From contig NZ_VCMV01000071.1 of the NCBI RefSeq assembly GCF_008757455.1, positions 62,001 through 126,000 of the forward strand: 64,000 nt of DNA, read 5' to 3'. Position 1 is the stretch's first letter, and each line of letters starts with the position of its first letter. The notes under the pieces were generated by a model that was given only the letters and a program-made list of their open reading frames with translations, was not told where the DNA came from and searched no databases. A program made the position numbers and the translations under genes. Of this stretch, positions 8,444-18,122 are shown one piece after another. The DNA comes from Microvirga brassicacearum (GTDB taxonomy: Bacteria > Pseudomonadota > Alphaproteobacteria > Rhizobiales > Beijerinckiaceae).

Positions 8444-9439
8444 TTAAAGCCAACGCTTCCAGCGGAAGATGACGTAGGGCAGCACCGCCGCCAGAACCAT
8501 GAGAAGGACTGCGAACGGATAACCAAGCTTCCATTGGAGCTCGGGCATTAGTTCAAAATTCATGCCATAGACCGAGGCGAGCAAGGTCGGCGGCAGGAAG
8601 ATGACGGACATCACCGAGAACAGCTTGATGATGTCGTTCTGCTCGATGGTGACGAGTCCGAGCGTGGCGTCGAGCAGAAATTGCACCTTGGTCGACAGGA
8701 ATGTGGCGTGCTCCTCGATCGATTGCACGTCGCGCAAGGCGGTTCGCCATTCGGCCTGAAAGCCATGGGTCCGTTGCGGACGCGGCATCGCGGCCGAGAG
8801 AAACAGCAGCATCCGTTCGACCGACACCATGCTCTCGCGCACGTTCGAGATCACGTCGCCCTTTCGCCCGATGGAGCGCAGGGCTGCGCGAAACACCTGG
8901 GTCTGCCGCGCCTTCTTTCGCTCGGTCTCGAAGATTTCACGCGACACGTAATCGATGCGCTTGCCAATCGTGGCGAGGATTTCGGCCGCCCGGTCGATGA
9001 CGGTTTCGATCAAGCCATCGAGTACCGCCTGGGGTTGATGGCGGCAACCGCCCGGCTTTACCGCGCGGGACATGAACATCGCGAAGGATCGTGGTTCGCC
9101 GTAGCGAACCGTGACGAGTGCCTTGTCGGTGAGGATGAACGAGACATCGAGGAGCTGCGGCCTGTCGGCCTCCGAACTGCAAAGGACGCGAGCGGTCATG
9201 TAGAGCGCGTTGTTCTCGCGATAGAGAATTTCGGACGGTTCGATATCGGCCATTTCCTCGCGCGTCGGGATTTCGATGCCGAGATGTTCCTCGACGAGCT
9301 TGTCCTCCGCGCGGGTGGGCTCGATCAGATCGATCCAGAGCGCATCCGCGGGAATCCTCTCACCCGGCTTGAGGACATGGCGGTCAAGCGACTCGCCCGC
9401 CGAACCGATTTCGGCGGCCCCGGTGTGGATCACGATCAT
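8444..9439 (-). CDS. corA: CorA-type divalent cation transporter
   Basis: Starts at the ATG at 9439 (MIVIHTGAAEIG) with AGAGGA 11 bases upstream; a TTG eight codons earlier is less likely. The long N-terminal cytoplasmic domain ends in coiled helices, followed by two C-terminal membrane helices with the CorA signature YGMNF (near residue 300) at the end of the first. CorA pentamers move Mg2+ and sometimes Co2+/Ni2+ across the inner membrane. At 331 residues it has the normal length. It is a single gene between the SRAP and SDR genes, all on the minus strand. Confidence 0.93.
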   Translation of the reverse strand: MIVIHTGAAEIGSAGESLDRHVLKPGERIPADALWIDLIEPTRAEDKLVEEHLGIEIPTREEMADIEPSEILYRENNALYMTARVLCSSEADRPQLLDVSFILTDKALVTVRYGEPRSFAMFMSRAVKPGGCRHQPQAVLDGLIETVIDRAAEILATIGKRIDYVSREIFETERKKARQTQVFRAALRSIGRKGDVISNVRESMVSVERMLLFLSAAMPRPQRTHGFQAEWRTALRDVQSIEEHATFLSTKVQFLLDATLGLVTIEQNDIIKLFSVMSVIFLPPTLLASVYGMNFELMPELQWKLGYPFAVLLMVLAAVLPYVIFRWKRWL

Positions 9440-9478
9440 ATGGTTGTCCGTCCTCTGGCCCAAACCTTCATCGGCATT

Positions 9479-10330
9479 TCATGACGGTTGCTTGGGCGGA
9501 ATGCTGTCATCGGGAACAAAGAAATCTGGCATGAGCGGCACGGACGGGTCGACGCGGTATGGCTCGAAATCGGTCACGCCTTGCTCGCTCAAGAAAGTAT
9601 CGTCAATCAGAAAGTTGCCGGTGAACTCCCGCGCAGGCTTCTCAAAAATCGCGTGCGCCGCATCGGCCAGGATCTCGGGTGTGCGGCTCGCCTGCACGAT
9701 GCGCTCACCCCCGAGCAGGTTCCTGATGGCGCTGGTGGCAATCGTGGTGCGCGGCCAGAGGGCATTGACGGCAATTCCTTTCGGGCGCAACTCGCCCGCA
9801 AGCCCGAGGACGCAGAGGCTCATGCCGTATTTCGCCAGCGAATAGGCCACGTGCGGCGCAAACCACTTTTCCTTCATGTCGAGCGGCGGGGACAGCATCA
9901 GGATGTGCGGGTTGGCGGCTTTCTCGAGATAGGGAATCGCATATTTCGACACCACGAAGGTGCCGCGCGTGTTGATGTCGTGCATCAGGTCGAAGCGCTT
10001 CATGTCGGTCTGCGGCGTCGGTGTGAGGCTGATGGCGCTTGCGTTGTTGACGACAATATCGAGTCCGCCGAAGGTCTCGACGGCCTTTTCCATCGCGCTC
10101 TTCACGGCCTCTTCGTCGCGCACATCGACCAGCAGCGGCAGCGCCTTGCCGCCCGCCGCCTCGATCTCGGCTGCTGCCGTGTAGATCGTTCCGGGAAGCT
10201 TCGGGTGCGGCTCTGCGGTCTTGGCCGCGATAACCACATTCGCACCATCGCGTGCGGCCCGAAGGCCGATCGCGAGACCGATACCGCGCGAGGCGCCGGT
10301 GATGAAAAGCGTTTTGCCGTGAAGGGTCAT
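9479..10330 (-). CDS. Short-chain dehydrogenase/reductase (HSDL2-like)
   Basis: A 283-residue SDR with the NAD(P)-binding motif TGASRGIG at about residues 10-17, NNAS near 90, and the catalytic YxxxK in AYSLAKYG near 167. Segments such as VVIAAKTAEPHPKLPGTIYT and the long C-terminal part resemble the hydroxysteroid dehydrogenase-like 2 (HSDL2) subgroup, whose substrates are poorly known and probably fatty-acyl or related compounds. Its ATG follows the acyl-CoA dehydrogenase stop by one base (TGAcATG), so the two are translated from one mRNA and probably work in the same lipid or acyl-CoA pathway. Confidence 0.88.
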   Translation of the reverse strand: MTLHGKTLFITGASRGIGLAIGLRAARDGANVVIAAKTAEPHPKLPGTIYTAAAEIEAAGGKALPLLVDVRDEEAVKSAMEKAVETFGGLDIVVNNASAISLTPTPQTDMKRFDLMHDINTRGTFVVSKYAIPYLEKAANPHILMLSPPLDMKEKWFAPHVAYSLAKYGMSLCVLGLAGELRPKGIAVNALWPRTTIATSAIRNLLGGERIVQASRTPEILADAAHAIFEKPAREFTGNFLIDDTFLSEQGVTDFEPYRVDPSVPLMPDFFVPDDSIPPKQPS

Positions 10331-10331
10331 G

Positions 10332-12110
10332 TCAGCTCACCAGCGCCAGTCTTGCATCGTCGAGGAAACCCGCGCCACCCATGACCGTATCCTCCAGGCC
10401 CTTCGCGCCGACGGCGATATTTTCCGCAAAGAAGCGACACAACGCGATCCGCGCCGGATGGGCAGGATCCGAATCGCCGCCGGCGATGAGCCCGGCGGCC
10501 GCGAGCGCCATTTCGGCAAGCGCCGCGCCACCCTGCGCCAACGCGAACAGGCGCAGATATGGCGTTGCTCCCGCGAGCGCCTGCGCCGGAGCATTGCCTG
10601 CTACGGCCTTGAGGCAGTAGCTTGTGGCTCGGTCGAGACTTTCGATCGCATCCCGCAGCCGCGACGCGGTCTGGCCGAAAGCCGGATGGGTCTCCTTGGT
10701 CACGCGCACGATCGTCGCGCGCATAGCAGCGATCTGGGCGCGAACCGCAGCGCCGTCGGCAAGCGGCAGCTTGCGCATCACCAGATCGATGGCCTGGATG
10801 CCATTCGTGCCCTCGTAGATCGGCGCGATGCGCGCGTCGCGCAGGTGCTGCGCCGCGCCGGTTTCCTCGATATAACCCATGCCGCCGTGAACCTGCACGC
10901 CGAGCGATGCGACCTCGACACCGATATCGGTCGAGAAGGCCTTGGCGACCGGCGTCAGCAACGATGCGCGCTCATATGCGCTCTGGCGAGCCTTCTCGTC
11001 GCTGTCGCGATGGGCACGGTCGATTCCTTCCGCCGTCATGTAGCAGATGGCACGCGCCGCCGCCGTCAGCGCTTTCATGGTGAGGAGATTGCGCTGCACG
11101 TCCGGGTGCTCGATGATCGGGCTCATGCCCTCTGCGGCGCCCGGCGCCCGCCCCTGCCGGCGTTCGTTGGCATAATGCAGCGCCTGCTGATAGGCGCGCT
11201 CCGCAATCGCCACACCCTGCAGACCGACGGCGAGACGCGCATTGTTCATCATCGTGAACATGCAGGCGAGACCGCGGTTCTCTTCGCCGACAAGCCAGCC
11301 GACAGCGCCATCGTGATCGCCGAAGATCATCGTGCAGGTGGGCGATGCGTGGATGCCGAGCTTGTGCTCGATGCTGTGGCAGCGCACGTCGTTGCGCGTT
11401 CCGTCGCTCAAGAATTTCGGCACCAGAAACAGCGAAATCCCGCGCGTACCAGTGGGCGCATCCGGCAGGCGCGCGAGGACGAGATGGACGATGTTGTCGG
11501 TGAGATCATGCTCGCCATAGGTGATGAAGATCTTCTGGCCCTTGATACGGTAGGTGCCGTCTGCGGCCCGCTCGGCGCGACAGCGGATGGCCGCAAGATC
11601 GGAGCCGGCCTGCGGCTCGGTCAGGTTCATCGTCGCAGTCCATTCGCCGGAGACGAGTTTTGCCAGATAACGGGCACGCAGATCGTCCGTACCATGCGCG
11701 ATCAGCGCTTCGATCGCGCCCATGGTCAAAACGGGCCCGATGCCGAACGCCATCGAGGCCGAGTTCCACATTTCGACGCAGGCGGAATTGAGCAGGACCG
11801 GCAGCCCCTGACCGCCAAAATTGACCGGGCCCGGCAGCGCGTTCCATCCGGCCTCGGTCCACGCGCCATAGGCCTCCTTCCAGCCCGGCGCCGTCGTCAC
11901 CGCGCCGTCCTTCAAGGTGACGCCTGCTGTGTCGCCTTCGCGATTGAGCGGCGCGATCACGTCGTTGGCGAAGCGGCCCGCCTCCTCCAGGATCGTCGTC
12001 GCGAGATCCGCCGTCAGGTCTTCATAGAGGCCATCCGCAAGCGCGCGGTCGAAGCCCGCCGCGTGACGCATGGTAAAGACAATGTCGGGGACCGGGGCCC
12101 GATAGACCAT
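10332..12110 (-). CDS. Acyl-CoA dehydrogenase
   Basis: A 592-residue flavoprotein of the longer acyl-CoA dehydrogenase type. The core is clear: MNLTEPQAGSDLAAIRCRA near 165 (substrate and FAD contacts), GTRGISLFLVPKFL near 220, QVHGGMGYIEETGAAQHLRD near 400 and IYEGTNGIQAIDLV with the likely catalytic Glu at 433. An extra C-terminal helical domain follows, as in the family subgroup with Pfam acyl-CoA dehydrogenase C-terminal domain. It carries out the alpha,beta-dehydrogenation of acyl-CoA thioesters and would pass electrons via ETF to ETF-QO, which is encoded at 43105-44763. It forms an operon with the downstream SDR. Confidence 0.93.
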   Translation of the reverse strand: MVYRAPVPDIVFTMRHAAGFDRALADGLYEDLTADLATTILEEAGRFANDVIAPLNREGDTAGVTLKDGAVTTAPGWKEAYGAWTEAGWNALPGPVNFGGQGLPVLLNSACVEMWNSASMAFGIGPVLTMGAIEALIAHGTDDLRARYLAKLVSGEWTATMNLTEPQAGSDLAAIRCRAERAADGTYRIKGQKIFITYGEHDLTDNIVHLVLARLPDAPTGTRGISLFLVPKFLSDGTRNDVRCHSIEHKLGIHASPTCTMIFGDHDGAVGWLVGEENRGLACMFTMMNNARLAVGLQGVAIAERAYQQALHYANERRQGRAPGAAEGMSPIIEHPDVQRNLLTMKALTAAARAICYMTAEGIDRAHRDSDEKARQSAYERASLLTPVAKAFSTDIGVEVASLGVQVHGGMGYIEETGAAQHLRDARIAPIYEGTNGIQAIDLVMRKLPLADGAAVRAQIAAMRATIVRVTKETHPAFGQTASRLRDAIESLDRATSYCLKAVAGNAPAQALAGATPYLRLFALAQGGAALAEMALAAAGLIAGGDSDPAHPARIALCRFFAENIAVGAKGLEDTVMGGAGFLDDARLALVS

Positions 12111-12228
12111 CGCGTTTCCTCTTCGGCGTTCGGTTTTTGCTGTTGACGCACGTCTCCGCGCGGATAAACCCGCCCGATAGCTTTACATCCCGCGCGGTGA
12201 CAGGCTGAGGCTGAAGGGTAGGTTAGAC

Positions 12229-13218
12229 GTGAACGATCCGGGGTCAATGGTCCAGACTGAACGCCTCAGCCCAGACGCGGCCGGTATTGCACGAGCGGCC
12301 TCGATTCTCCGCCGCGGCGGCCTGGTGGCCTTCCCCACCGAGACCGTCTATGGCCTCGGCGCGGACGCGACGAGCGCCGAGGCCGTCACCGGCATCTACG
12401 CTGCCAAGGATCGCCCGCGCTTCAACCCGCTGATTTCTCATGTGGATTCAGTGAAAGCCGCGCAAAGACAAGGCGTGTTCGATGACGTCGCGTCGCGGCT
12501 GGCCCGTGCGTTCTGGCCCGGGCCCCTGACGCTGGTGGTTCCGGTGGCGCCCGGCTGCACTGTCTGCGACCTCGCTCGAGCGGGGCTCGACAGCGTCGGC
12601 CTTCGGGTTCCCTCCCATCCGCTCGCACGCAAGCTTCTGGCAGCGGTGGGCCGGCCGGTCGCCGCGCCTTCGGCCAATCGGTCGGGCCGGGTCAGCCCGA
12701 CCCGTGCGGAGCACGTTCTGGTGGATCTCGACCATCGAATCGAGGCGGTTCTCGATGGCGGCGCCACGGAAGTGGGGATCGAATCGACCATTGTGGCCTG
12801 TCTTGGTGGAACGCCGCGCCTGCTGCGTCCGGGCGGCGTGCCGCGGGAGGCCATCGAGGCAGTGATCGAGGGAAGGCTCGATCTGCCGCCGGCCGTTTCA
12901 TCCGCCCCCGTCGCGCCTGGAATGCTCGCCTCCCATTATGCGCCACGCGCGCAGGTCCGCCTGAACGCCACCACCATCCGCCCGGGAGAGGCCGCACTCC
13001 TGTTCGGCCGCATGCGGCCCGCCAACGCCGATCAGGCCCACGCCACCCTCAATCTCAGCGAAAACGGCGACCTTCGGGAAGCCGCCGCCCGGTTGTTCTC
13101 CGCCCTGCGATCGCTTGATGCGGCGGATATCGGCACCATCGCGGTATCGCCGATCCCCGACGCCGGCCTCGGCGAGGCCATCAACGACCGCCTCCGGCGC
13201 GCGGCGGCGGAACGGTAG
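12229..13218 (+). CDS. tsaC: Threonylcarbamoyl-AMP synthase (Sua5 form of TsaC)
   Basis: A 329-residue protein with a YrdC-like domain (about 18-205) and a C-terminal Sua5 domain (about 215-325). It makes threonylcarbamoyl-AMP from threonine, bicarbonate and ATP, the first step of t6A37 tRNA modification. Motifs include GGLVAFPTETVYGLGADATS, AAKDRPRFNPLISH, PSANRSGRVSPT and GIESTIVAC. I chose the GTG at 12229 because AAGGGTAGG precedes it at good spacing; the ATG at 12247 is an alternative. The HD gene follows 30 bases downstream on the same strand. Confidence 0.93.
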   Translation: MNDPGSMVQTERLSPDAAGIARAASILRRGGLVAFPTETVYGLGADATSAEAVTGIYAAKDRPRFNPLISHVDSVKAAQRQGVFDDVASRLARAFWPGPLTLVVPVAPGCTVCDLARAGLDSVGLRVPSHPLARKLLAAVGRPVAAPSANRSGRVSPTRAEHVLVDLDHRIEAVLDGGATEVGIESTIVACLGGTPRLLRPGGVPREAIEAVIEGRLDLPPAVSSAPVAPGMLASHYAPRAQVRLNATTIRPGEAALLFGRMRPANADQAHATLNLSENGDLREAAARLFSALRSLDAADIGTIAVSPIPDAGLGEAINDRLRRAAAER

Positions 13219-13248
13219 CCTATCGCGCACGACCAGGAAGGACCGACT

Positions 13249-13890
13249 TTGCACTCTGCCTTCGCACCTTACGAAAGCCTCGCTGAGCGTCTTCTTCCCC
13301 ACGGAATCGGGGCGGATGGCGACGGATCGCACGACGTCTCACATCTCCTAAGGGTCTGGCGAAATGCCTCACGCCTCCATGCGGAGGAAGGTGGGGATGA
13401 TGAGATTCTCTTTGCAGCCGCCATGCTGCATGATTGCGTGGCGGTCGAGAAGAATTCGAGTTTCCGGCCACAGGCCTCCCGCCTCTCCGCCGAAAAGGCG
13501 ACGAGGTGCCTCCGCGGACTCGGCTGGAGCGAAAGCCGCGTTGCCGCAACGACTCACGCCATCGAGGCCCACAGCTTTTCGGCGGGCATTCAACCGATGA
13601 CCGTGGAGGCGAAAATTCTTCAGGATGCGGACCGGCTGGACGCCATCGGAATGATCGGCGTCGCCCGATGCTTCTATGTCGCCGGTCGTCTCGGCACCGC
13701 CCTCTACGATCCCGCCGACCCCGATGCGAGCCAGCGTCCCTATGACGACGAGCGCTATGCTGTCGATCATTTCCAGACCAAGCTGTTGAAGCTTGCCTCA
13801 GGTTTTCAGACGGTCTCGGGAGCGCGACTGGCTCAAGAAAGACACGAGCGCCTTCGACGTTTTCTCGCGGATCTCAGGAGCGAGATCTAA
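13249..13890 (+). CDS. HD domain phosphohydrolase
   Basis: A 213-residue soluble protein starting at a TTG (MHSAFAPYESL) preceded by AGGAAGGA. HD-superfamily metal ligands are visible: DGSHDVSHLLRVWRNA near 26-40, AAMLHDCVAVEK near 60 for the HD pair, and a later Asp in ILQDADRLDAIGMIGVARCF near 125. The pattern matches small YpgQ/YfbR-like HD hydrolases that act on nucleotides or other phosphate esters; the substrate is not apparent. It is probably cotranscribed with tsaC. Confidence 0.85.
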   Translation: MHSAFAPYESLAERLLPHGIGADGDGSHDVSHLLRVWRNASRLHAEEGGDDEILFAAAMLHDCVAVEKNSSFRPQASRLSAEKATRCLRGLGWSESRVAATTHAIEAHSFSAGIQPMTVEAKILQDADRLDAIGMIGVARCFYVAGRLGTALYDPADPDASQRPYDDERYAVDHFQTKLLKLASGFQTVSGARLAQERHERLRRFLADLRSEI

Positions 13891-13904
13891 ACAGACACCC
13901 GTCG

Positions 13905-13937
13905 GGTTCAGGGTCGAATGCGGCTCTTCCCTGAACC
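13905..13937. terminator. Hairpin between convergent genes
   Basis: A perfect 9-bp stem, GGTTCAGGG/CCCTGAACC, with a 15-base loop lies between the ends of the convergent HD and wrbA genes. There is no T-tract on either side, so termination is plausible but weakly supported. Confidence 0.35.
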
Positions 13938-13951
13938 GATCGGGTTGTTGA

Positions 13952-14551
13952 TCAGCGCGCCAGCTTGGCGGCAATCTCCGCCACGTGCTTGCCCTGGTAG
14001 CGTGCGCCGTCGAGTTCGACCTGGCTTGGCTGACGGGAGCCGTCACCGGCGGCGATGGTCGAGGCGCCGTAAGGTGAGTTGCCCATGACCTCGGACACGC
14101 CCATCTGGCCAGCGAACGCGTAAGGCAGGCCGACGATGATGAAGCCAAGATGCAGGAGGACCGGGTGGAAGGTCAGGATCGTCGATTCCTGGCCGCCATG
14201 CTGCGTCGCGCTCGAGGCGAAAACCGACCCGACCTTGCCGACGAGCGCGCCGCTCATCCAGAGGGCTCCCGTCTGGTCGAGGAAGTTCTTCATCTGCGCG
14301 GTCATGTTGCCGTAGCGGGTCGGCGTCCCGAAAATGATCGCGTCGTATTCGGGGAGTTCCTCGACGGTGGCGATCGGGGCCTTCTGGTCGAGCTTGTAAT
14401 GCGCCTTCTCGGCGACCTCGCGAGGAACAAGCTCGGGCACGCGCTTGACCACGACCTCGGCTCCGCCTGCGCGGGCACCCTCGGCGGCCGCATAGGCCAT
14501 CTGCTCGATGTGACCCCAGGACGAATAATAAAGCACCAGAACCTTGGCCAT
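13952..14551 (-). CDS. wrbA: NAD(P)H:quinone oxidoreductase, WrbA type
   Basis: A 199-residue flavodoxin-like protein, the family's usual length. The start is the ATG at 14551 ([19 protein letters not shown]). FMN-binding segments are [10 protein letters not shown] at 8-17, [20 protein letters not shown] near 75-95 and [20 protein letters not shown] near 112-130. WrbA enzymes reduce quinones by two electrons, limiting redox cycling. It is divergent from a LysR regulator, with an inverted repeat between them (14661-14681), which suggests it is that regulator's target. Confidence 0.95.
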   Translation of the reverse strand: MAKVLVLYYSSWGHIEQMAYAAAEGARAGGAEVVVKRVPELVPREVAEKAHYKLDQKAPIATVEELPEYDAIIFGTPTRYGNMTAQMKNFLDQTGALWMSGALVGKVGSVFASSATQHGGQESTILTFHPVLLHLGFIIVGLPYAFAGQMGVSEVMGNSPYGASTIAAGDGSRQPSQVELDGARYQGKHVAEIAAKLAR

Positions 14552-14660
14552 GACGTATCTCCTGTGAGTGGGCTGGCGGCAGAGAATGGGAGGATGCCGG
14601 ACGGACTGGGTCCGGCAGACCGGCCAAGCCAGTGACATTGCGGAATGCCTCACAAGGATA

Positions 14661-14681
14661 GGATTTCCAAACTGCAAATCC
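14661..14681. promoter_or_regulatory. Candidate LysR-type operator between wrbA and its regulator
   Basis: GGATTT-N9-AAATCC is a perfect interrupted 6-bp dyad of 21 bp lying in the divergent wrbA-LysR spacer. It fits the LysR-type T-N11-A pattern and the usual location of such operators near the regulator's own start. Its role is inferred from position and symmetry. Confidence 0.5.
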
Positions 14682-14720
14682 AGTGGTACTCTTGCACTGT
14701 TCTTCTTGCATGGATGCATA

Positions 14721-15635
14721 ATGACGAAGCCGCATCTCGTCTGGGACGACTTCCGTTTGGTCAAAATTATCGCCGAGGCACGCGGTCTGGCCCCGGCCGC
14801 TGACCGGCTCGGCGTGAATCATTCGACGGTATTCCGCCGCTTGGGACAGCTTGAGGAAGGTCTCGGCATCAAGCTGTTCGAACGCCACCGCACCGGCTAC
14901 GTGCTGACGCCCGCCGGCGAGGAAATGACCGCTCTGGCGGAGACCATGGAAGAGAAGGTCGAGACCTTCGCCCGCAAGCTTGACGGGCAAGCGGTGGCGC
15001 CCGCCGGCGAATTGCGGATCACCACCAACGATACGCTGCTGGTGCACCTCCTCACGCCGATCTTCTCGCGCTTCATCGATGCCAATCCCGAAATGCGGCT
15101 CGATGTGGTGCTGGCGAACCAGGCGCTCAACCTGTCCAAACGCGACGCCGACGTCGCCATTCGCGCCACCGACAATCCCCCGGAAACGCTCGTGGGCCGG
15201 CGCGTGGCAACCATTGCGTGGGCGATCTATGGGCGTGCGGCGGATTTCCCCGAGCCGGCAGATTTCGATCTGACCTCCCTCTATGACCGGCCCTGGGTGA
15301 TGCTTGGCGACAATCTGGCAACGCTCAAGGCAGCGCGTTTCGTACGCGACAGGGTTGCGCCGGAAAGGATCGTCTACAAGGTGAACACTGTGCTGGGCCT
15401 CGCCGAAGCGGTGGAAGCGGGCGCGGGCATCGGCCCCCTGCCCTGCTTCATCGCCGACAGGAAGCCGCATCTGGTGCGTCTGTCGGAGATCAATCCGGAC
15501 TTTTCCGCGGGCCTGTGGCTGCTGACCCATCCCGATCTGCGCCAATCCGCCCGCGTTCGGGCCTTCATGGATTTTATCGGCGCCGAGATCAGCAAGCAGA
15601 AACGCGCCATCGAAGGCGGCGCAAAGCCCGATTAG
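14721..15635 (+). CDS. LysR family transcriptional regulator
   Basis: A 304-residue regulator starting at the ATG at 14721 ([20 protein letters not shown]). The N-terminal winged helix-turn-helix (about 8-66) includes [29 protein letters not shown], with the [12 protein letters not shown] recognition helix typical of the family. The rest is a periplasmic-binding-like effector domain (about 95-300). It is divergent from wrbA, and the dyad at 14661-14681 is the probable shared operator. The effector could be a quinone or electrophile, judging only from the neighbour. Confidence 0.9.
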   Translation: MTKPHLVWDDFRLVKIIAEARGLAPAADRLGVNHSTVFRRLGQLEEGLGIKLFERHRTGYVLTPAGEEMTALAETMEEKVETFARKLDGQAVAPAGELRITTNDTLLVHLLTPIFSRFIDANPEMRLDVVLANQALNLSKRDADVAIRATDNPPETLVGRRVATIAWAIYGRAADFPEPADFDLTSLYDRPWVMLGDNLATLKAARFVRDRVAPERIVYKVNTVLGLAEAVEAGAGIGPLPCFIADRKPHLVRLSEINPDFSAGLWLLTHPDLRQSARVRAFMDFIGAEISKQKRAIEGGAKPD

Positions 15636-15650
15636 GTCGGAATTCTGGTG

Positions 15651-16640
15651 CTATGGCGCCACTTGCACCACGAGGCGACCGCGAACCTTGCCGGCGACGA
15701 TGTCTCGCGCCGCATCAAGCACTTGGTCGAGCGGAATCGTGGTGGTCATCGCCGCCAGCTTGCCGAAGTCGAGTTCCCGCGCTAGGCGAGCCCACGCCTC
15801 CACCCGCAGAGCCTTCGGCGCCATGACGGAATCGACGCCAAGAAGCGCCACGCCCCGCAAGATGAAGGGTGCGACCGAGCTCGGCAGATCCATGCCGCCC
15901 GCAAGCCCGCACGCCGCGACGGCGCCGCCATACCTGGTCATCGACAGCACATTGGCGAGCGTTGTGGAGCCGACCGTGTCGATTCCTGCGGCCCAGCGTT
16001 CCTTGCCGAGAGGCCGCGCCGCGCCTTCGAGTTGATCCCGCGCGAGGATTTCCGCCGCGCCGAGGCTTTTCAGGTAATCGGCTTCTTGCGGCCGACCCGT
16101 CGATGCGATGACGTGCCATCCCGCGCCTGACAGCAGCGCGACCGCCACCGAGCCGACGCCGCCGGCTGCTCCGGTGACGATCGCGGGGCCACGATCCGGC
16201 GTCAAACCGTGCCTCTGCAGGGCCATCAGGCATAACATCGCGGTGTAGCCGGCGGTCCCGATCGCCATCGCCTGTGCGGCGTCGATGCCGGTGGGCAGGG
16301 GAATCAGCCAATCGCCCTTCACGCGCGCTCGCTCGGCATAGGCACCGAGATGGGTTTCACCCACGCCCCAGCCGTTCAGCACCACCGCGTCGCCGGCTTT
16401 GAATTCCGCATGAGAGGAGCGCTCCACGATGCCCGCAAAGTCGACGCCGGGGATCATGGGAAACCGGCGCACCACCGGCGCCTTGCCGGTGATTGCCAGC
16501 CCGTCCTTGTAATTGACGGTCGAATGGGTGACTCGAACGGTCACGTTCCCATCCATGAGATCCGCATCGTCGAAATCCCGGATTGCCACCTGCTGTCCGG
16601 CTTCGGTCTTATCGATGACGACCGCCCTGAATGTTCCCAT
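15651..16640 (-). CDS. acuI: Acryloyl-CoA reductase-like MDR oxidoreductase (AcuI/YhdH)
   Basis: A 329-residue zinc-independent medium-chain reductase of the YhdH/AcuI branch. N-terminal [17 protein letters not shown] and [16 protein letters not shown] form the catalytic GroES-like domain. The Rossmann part has [20 protein letters not shown] near 153. AcuI enzymes reduce acryloyl-CoA to propionyl-CoA with NADPH and protect against toxic acrylate. The convergent LysR gene ends 15 bases away. The subfamily is confident; the exact substrate is inferred. Confidence 0.85.
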   Translation of the reverse strand: MGTFRAVVIDKTEAGQQVAIRDFDDADLMDGNVTVRVTHSTVNYKDGLAITGKAPVVRRFPMIPGVDFAGIVERSSHAEFKAGDAVVLNGWGVGETHLGAYAERARVKGDWLIPLPTGIDAAQAMAIGTAGYTAMLCLMALQRHGLTPDRGPAIVTGAAGGVGSVAVALLSGAGWHVIASTGRPQEADYLKSLGAAEILARDQLEGAARPLGKERWAAGIDTVGSTTLANVLSMTRYGGAVAACGLAGGMDLPSSVAPFILRGVALLGVDSVMAPKALRVEAWARLARELDFGKLAAMTTTIPLDQVLDAARDIVAGKVRGRLVVQVAP

Positions 16641-16697
16641 TTCTTTCTCCCGCCTGTCTTCGCAGCGGGGCGCGAAAGCCCCGTCGCCGGAGCCCGC

Positions 16698-17942
16698 TTA
16701 TTCCGCCGGCTGGAGCGCGGCCGTCCGATCGACCGGCCGCTCCTTGATCGGCAGGTTGATCAGGCCCGACGCAATGCCAAGCGCGACCGACAGCCACCAG
16801 ACGAGCGTGTAGTTGCCATATGCTTCATAGAGCGCGCCGCCGAGCCACACGCCGAGAAAGCCGCCGACCTGATGCGAGAAGAACGCGAAGCCGTAGAGCA
16901 TCGCCATGTAGCGCGTGCCGAACATCAGCATCACGAGGGAGGATGTGGGCGGCACCGTCGAGAGCCACAGAAGACCGATTGAGATGCCGAACAGGATCGA
17001 TGTCATCGGCGAAGGCGGCAGCAGGATGAAAACCGCAATGGCAAGCGAGCGGCCGAAATAGATCCACGCCAGTAGCCAGCGCTTCGACATGCGCGTGGTA
17101 AGCCAGCCGGAACCGAGCGAGCCGAACGCGTTGGCGAGGCCGATGACCGCGAGGGTCCAGCCGCCCACGGTCGCCGACAGGCCGGCGTCTTTCAGATAGG
17201 CCGGCAGATGCGCGGTGATGAAGGCGAGCTGGAAACCGCAGGTGAAGAAGCCCAGCACCAGCAGCACGAATGAGCGATGTTTGAGCGCCTCGCCGAGCGC
17301 CTGCCTGATCGACTGACCCGGCACCGGAACCGGTCCCTCGCTCGTGGTCTCGTCGGCGCCCTTGCGCTTGGCGAGCGCCAAGGCGAGGGGCAGAACCAGC
17401 AGCACACTGGCGGCAAAGACGATAAGGGCCTGTTGCCAGCCATAGGTCTCGATGAGGATGTTGCCGATCGGCGGGAACAGGAACTGGCCGAACGAACCGG
17501 CGGCCGTCCCGGCGCCGAAGGCCATCGGCCGCCACTTCTCCGGCAAAAGCTTGCCGAATGCGCCGAGCACCAGATTGAACGAACAGCCCGACAAGCCGAA
17601 CCCTATGAGCACGCCGGCGCCGATCTGCAGCATGCCGGGGGTCGTCGCATAGGCCATCACCACCAGTCCGGCCGCATAGAGAAGCGCGCCGACGCAAAGC
17701 ACGCGCACGGCTCCGAACCGATCCGCCACGGCGCCGGCAAAAGGTTGCCCGATGCCCCAGAGCAGGTTCTGCACCGCGATGGCGAGCCCGAACACATCGC
17801 GACCCCACCCGAACTCGACCGTCATCGGGATCTGGAACAGGCCGGCCGAGGCCCGTGGCCCGAAGGTGATGAGGGCGATGAGACAGCCCGAAAGGACAAT
17901 CAGCTCGGGCGAGAAGCGGGAGCGGGCATAGGGTGCGGACAT
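16698..17942 (-). CDS. MFS transporter
   Basis: A 414-residue integral membrane protein with about twelve helices in two halves. The loop between helices 2 and 3 has GAVADRFGAVRVL (near 75), the MFS motif-A pattern, repeated in weaker form as GSGWLTTRMSKRW in the second half. The general look (periplasmic-substrate monocarboxylate/oxalate-like porters) does not fix a substrate. It starts 57 bases upstream of acuI on the same strand, so it may share its mRNA and import a compound handled by that reductase; this is inference. Confidence 0.85.
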   Translation of the reverse strand: MSAPYARSRFSPELIVLSGCLIALITFGPRASAGLFQIPMTVEFGWGRDVFGLAIAVQNLLWGIGQPFAGAVADRFGAVRVLCVGALLYAAGLVVMAYATTPGMLQIGAGVLIGFGLSGCSFNLVLGAFGKLLPEKWRPMAFGAGTAAGSFGQFLFPPIGNILIETYGWQQALIVFAASVLLVLPLALALAKRKGADETTSEGPVPVPGQSIRQALGEALKHRSFVLLVLGFFTCGFQLAFITAHLPAYLKDAGLSATVGGWTLAVIGLANAFGSLGSGWLTTRMSKRWLLAWIYFGRSLAIAVFILLPPSPMTSILFGISIGLLWLSTVPPTSSLVMLMFGTRYMAMLYGFAFFSHQVGGFLGVWLGGALYEAYGNYTLVWWLSVALGIASGLINLPIKERPVDRTAALQPAE

Positions 17943-18122
17943 GGCGGTGGCCTTTGTGAGCGGCCGAAACTACCCGAACTCTTAAGGCGGCGACATTGAA
18001 ATTTTGACGATCATGCCATGAGATATCGTGATGAATGGATGGCATTGAGGATGGTCATTTTTTAGCCGTGCCGTGCCGAGCGCATTGCTAAACGATGAAA
18101 AAATCTTTCCCCGCGCTGCCGC

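Noticed and set aside
10329..12146. Open frame of 605 codons opposite the acyl-CoA dehydrogenase
   Set aside because: Antisense shadow; the minus-strand protein has complete catalytic motifs.
14043..15545. Open frame of 500 codons spanning wrbA and the LysR gene
   Set aside because: It runs antisense or out of frame through two genes with clear family matches.
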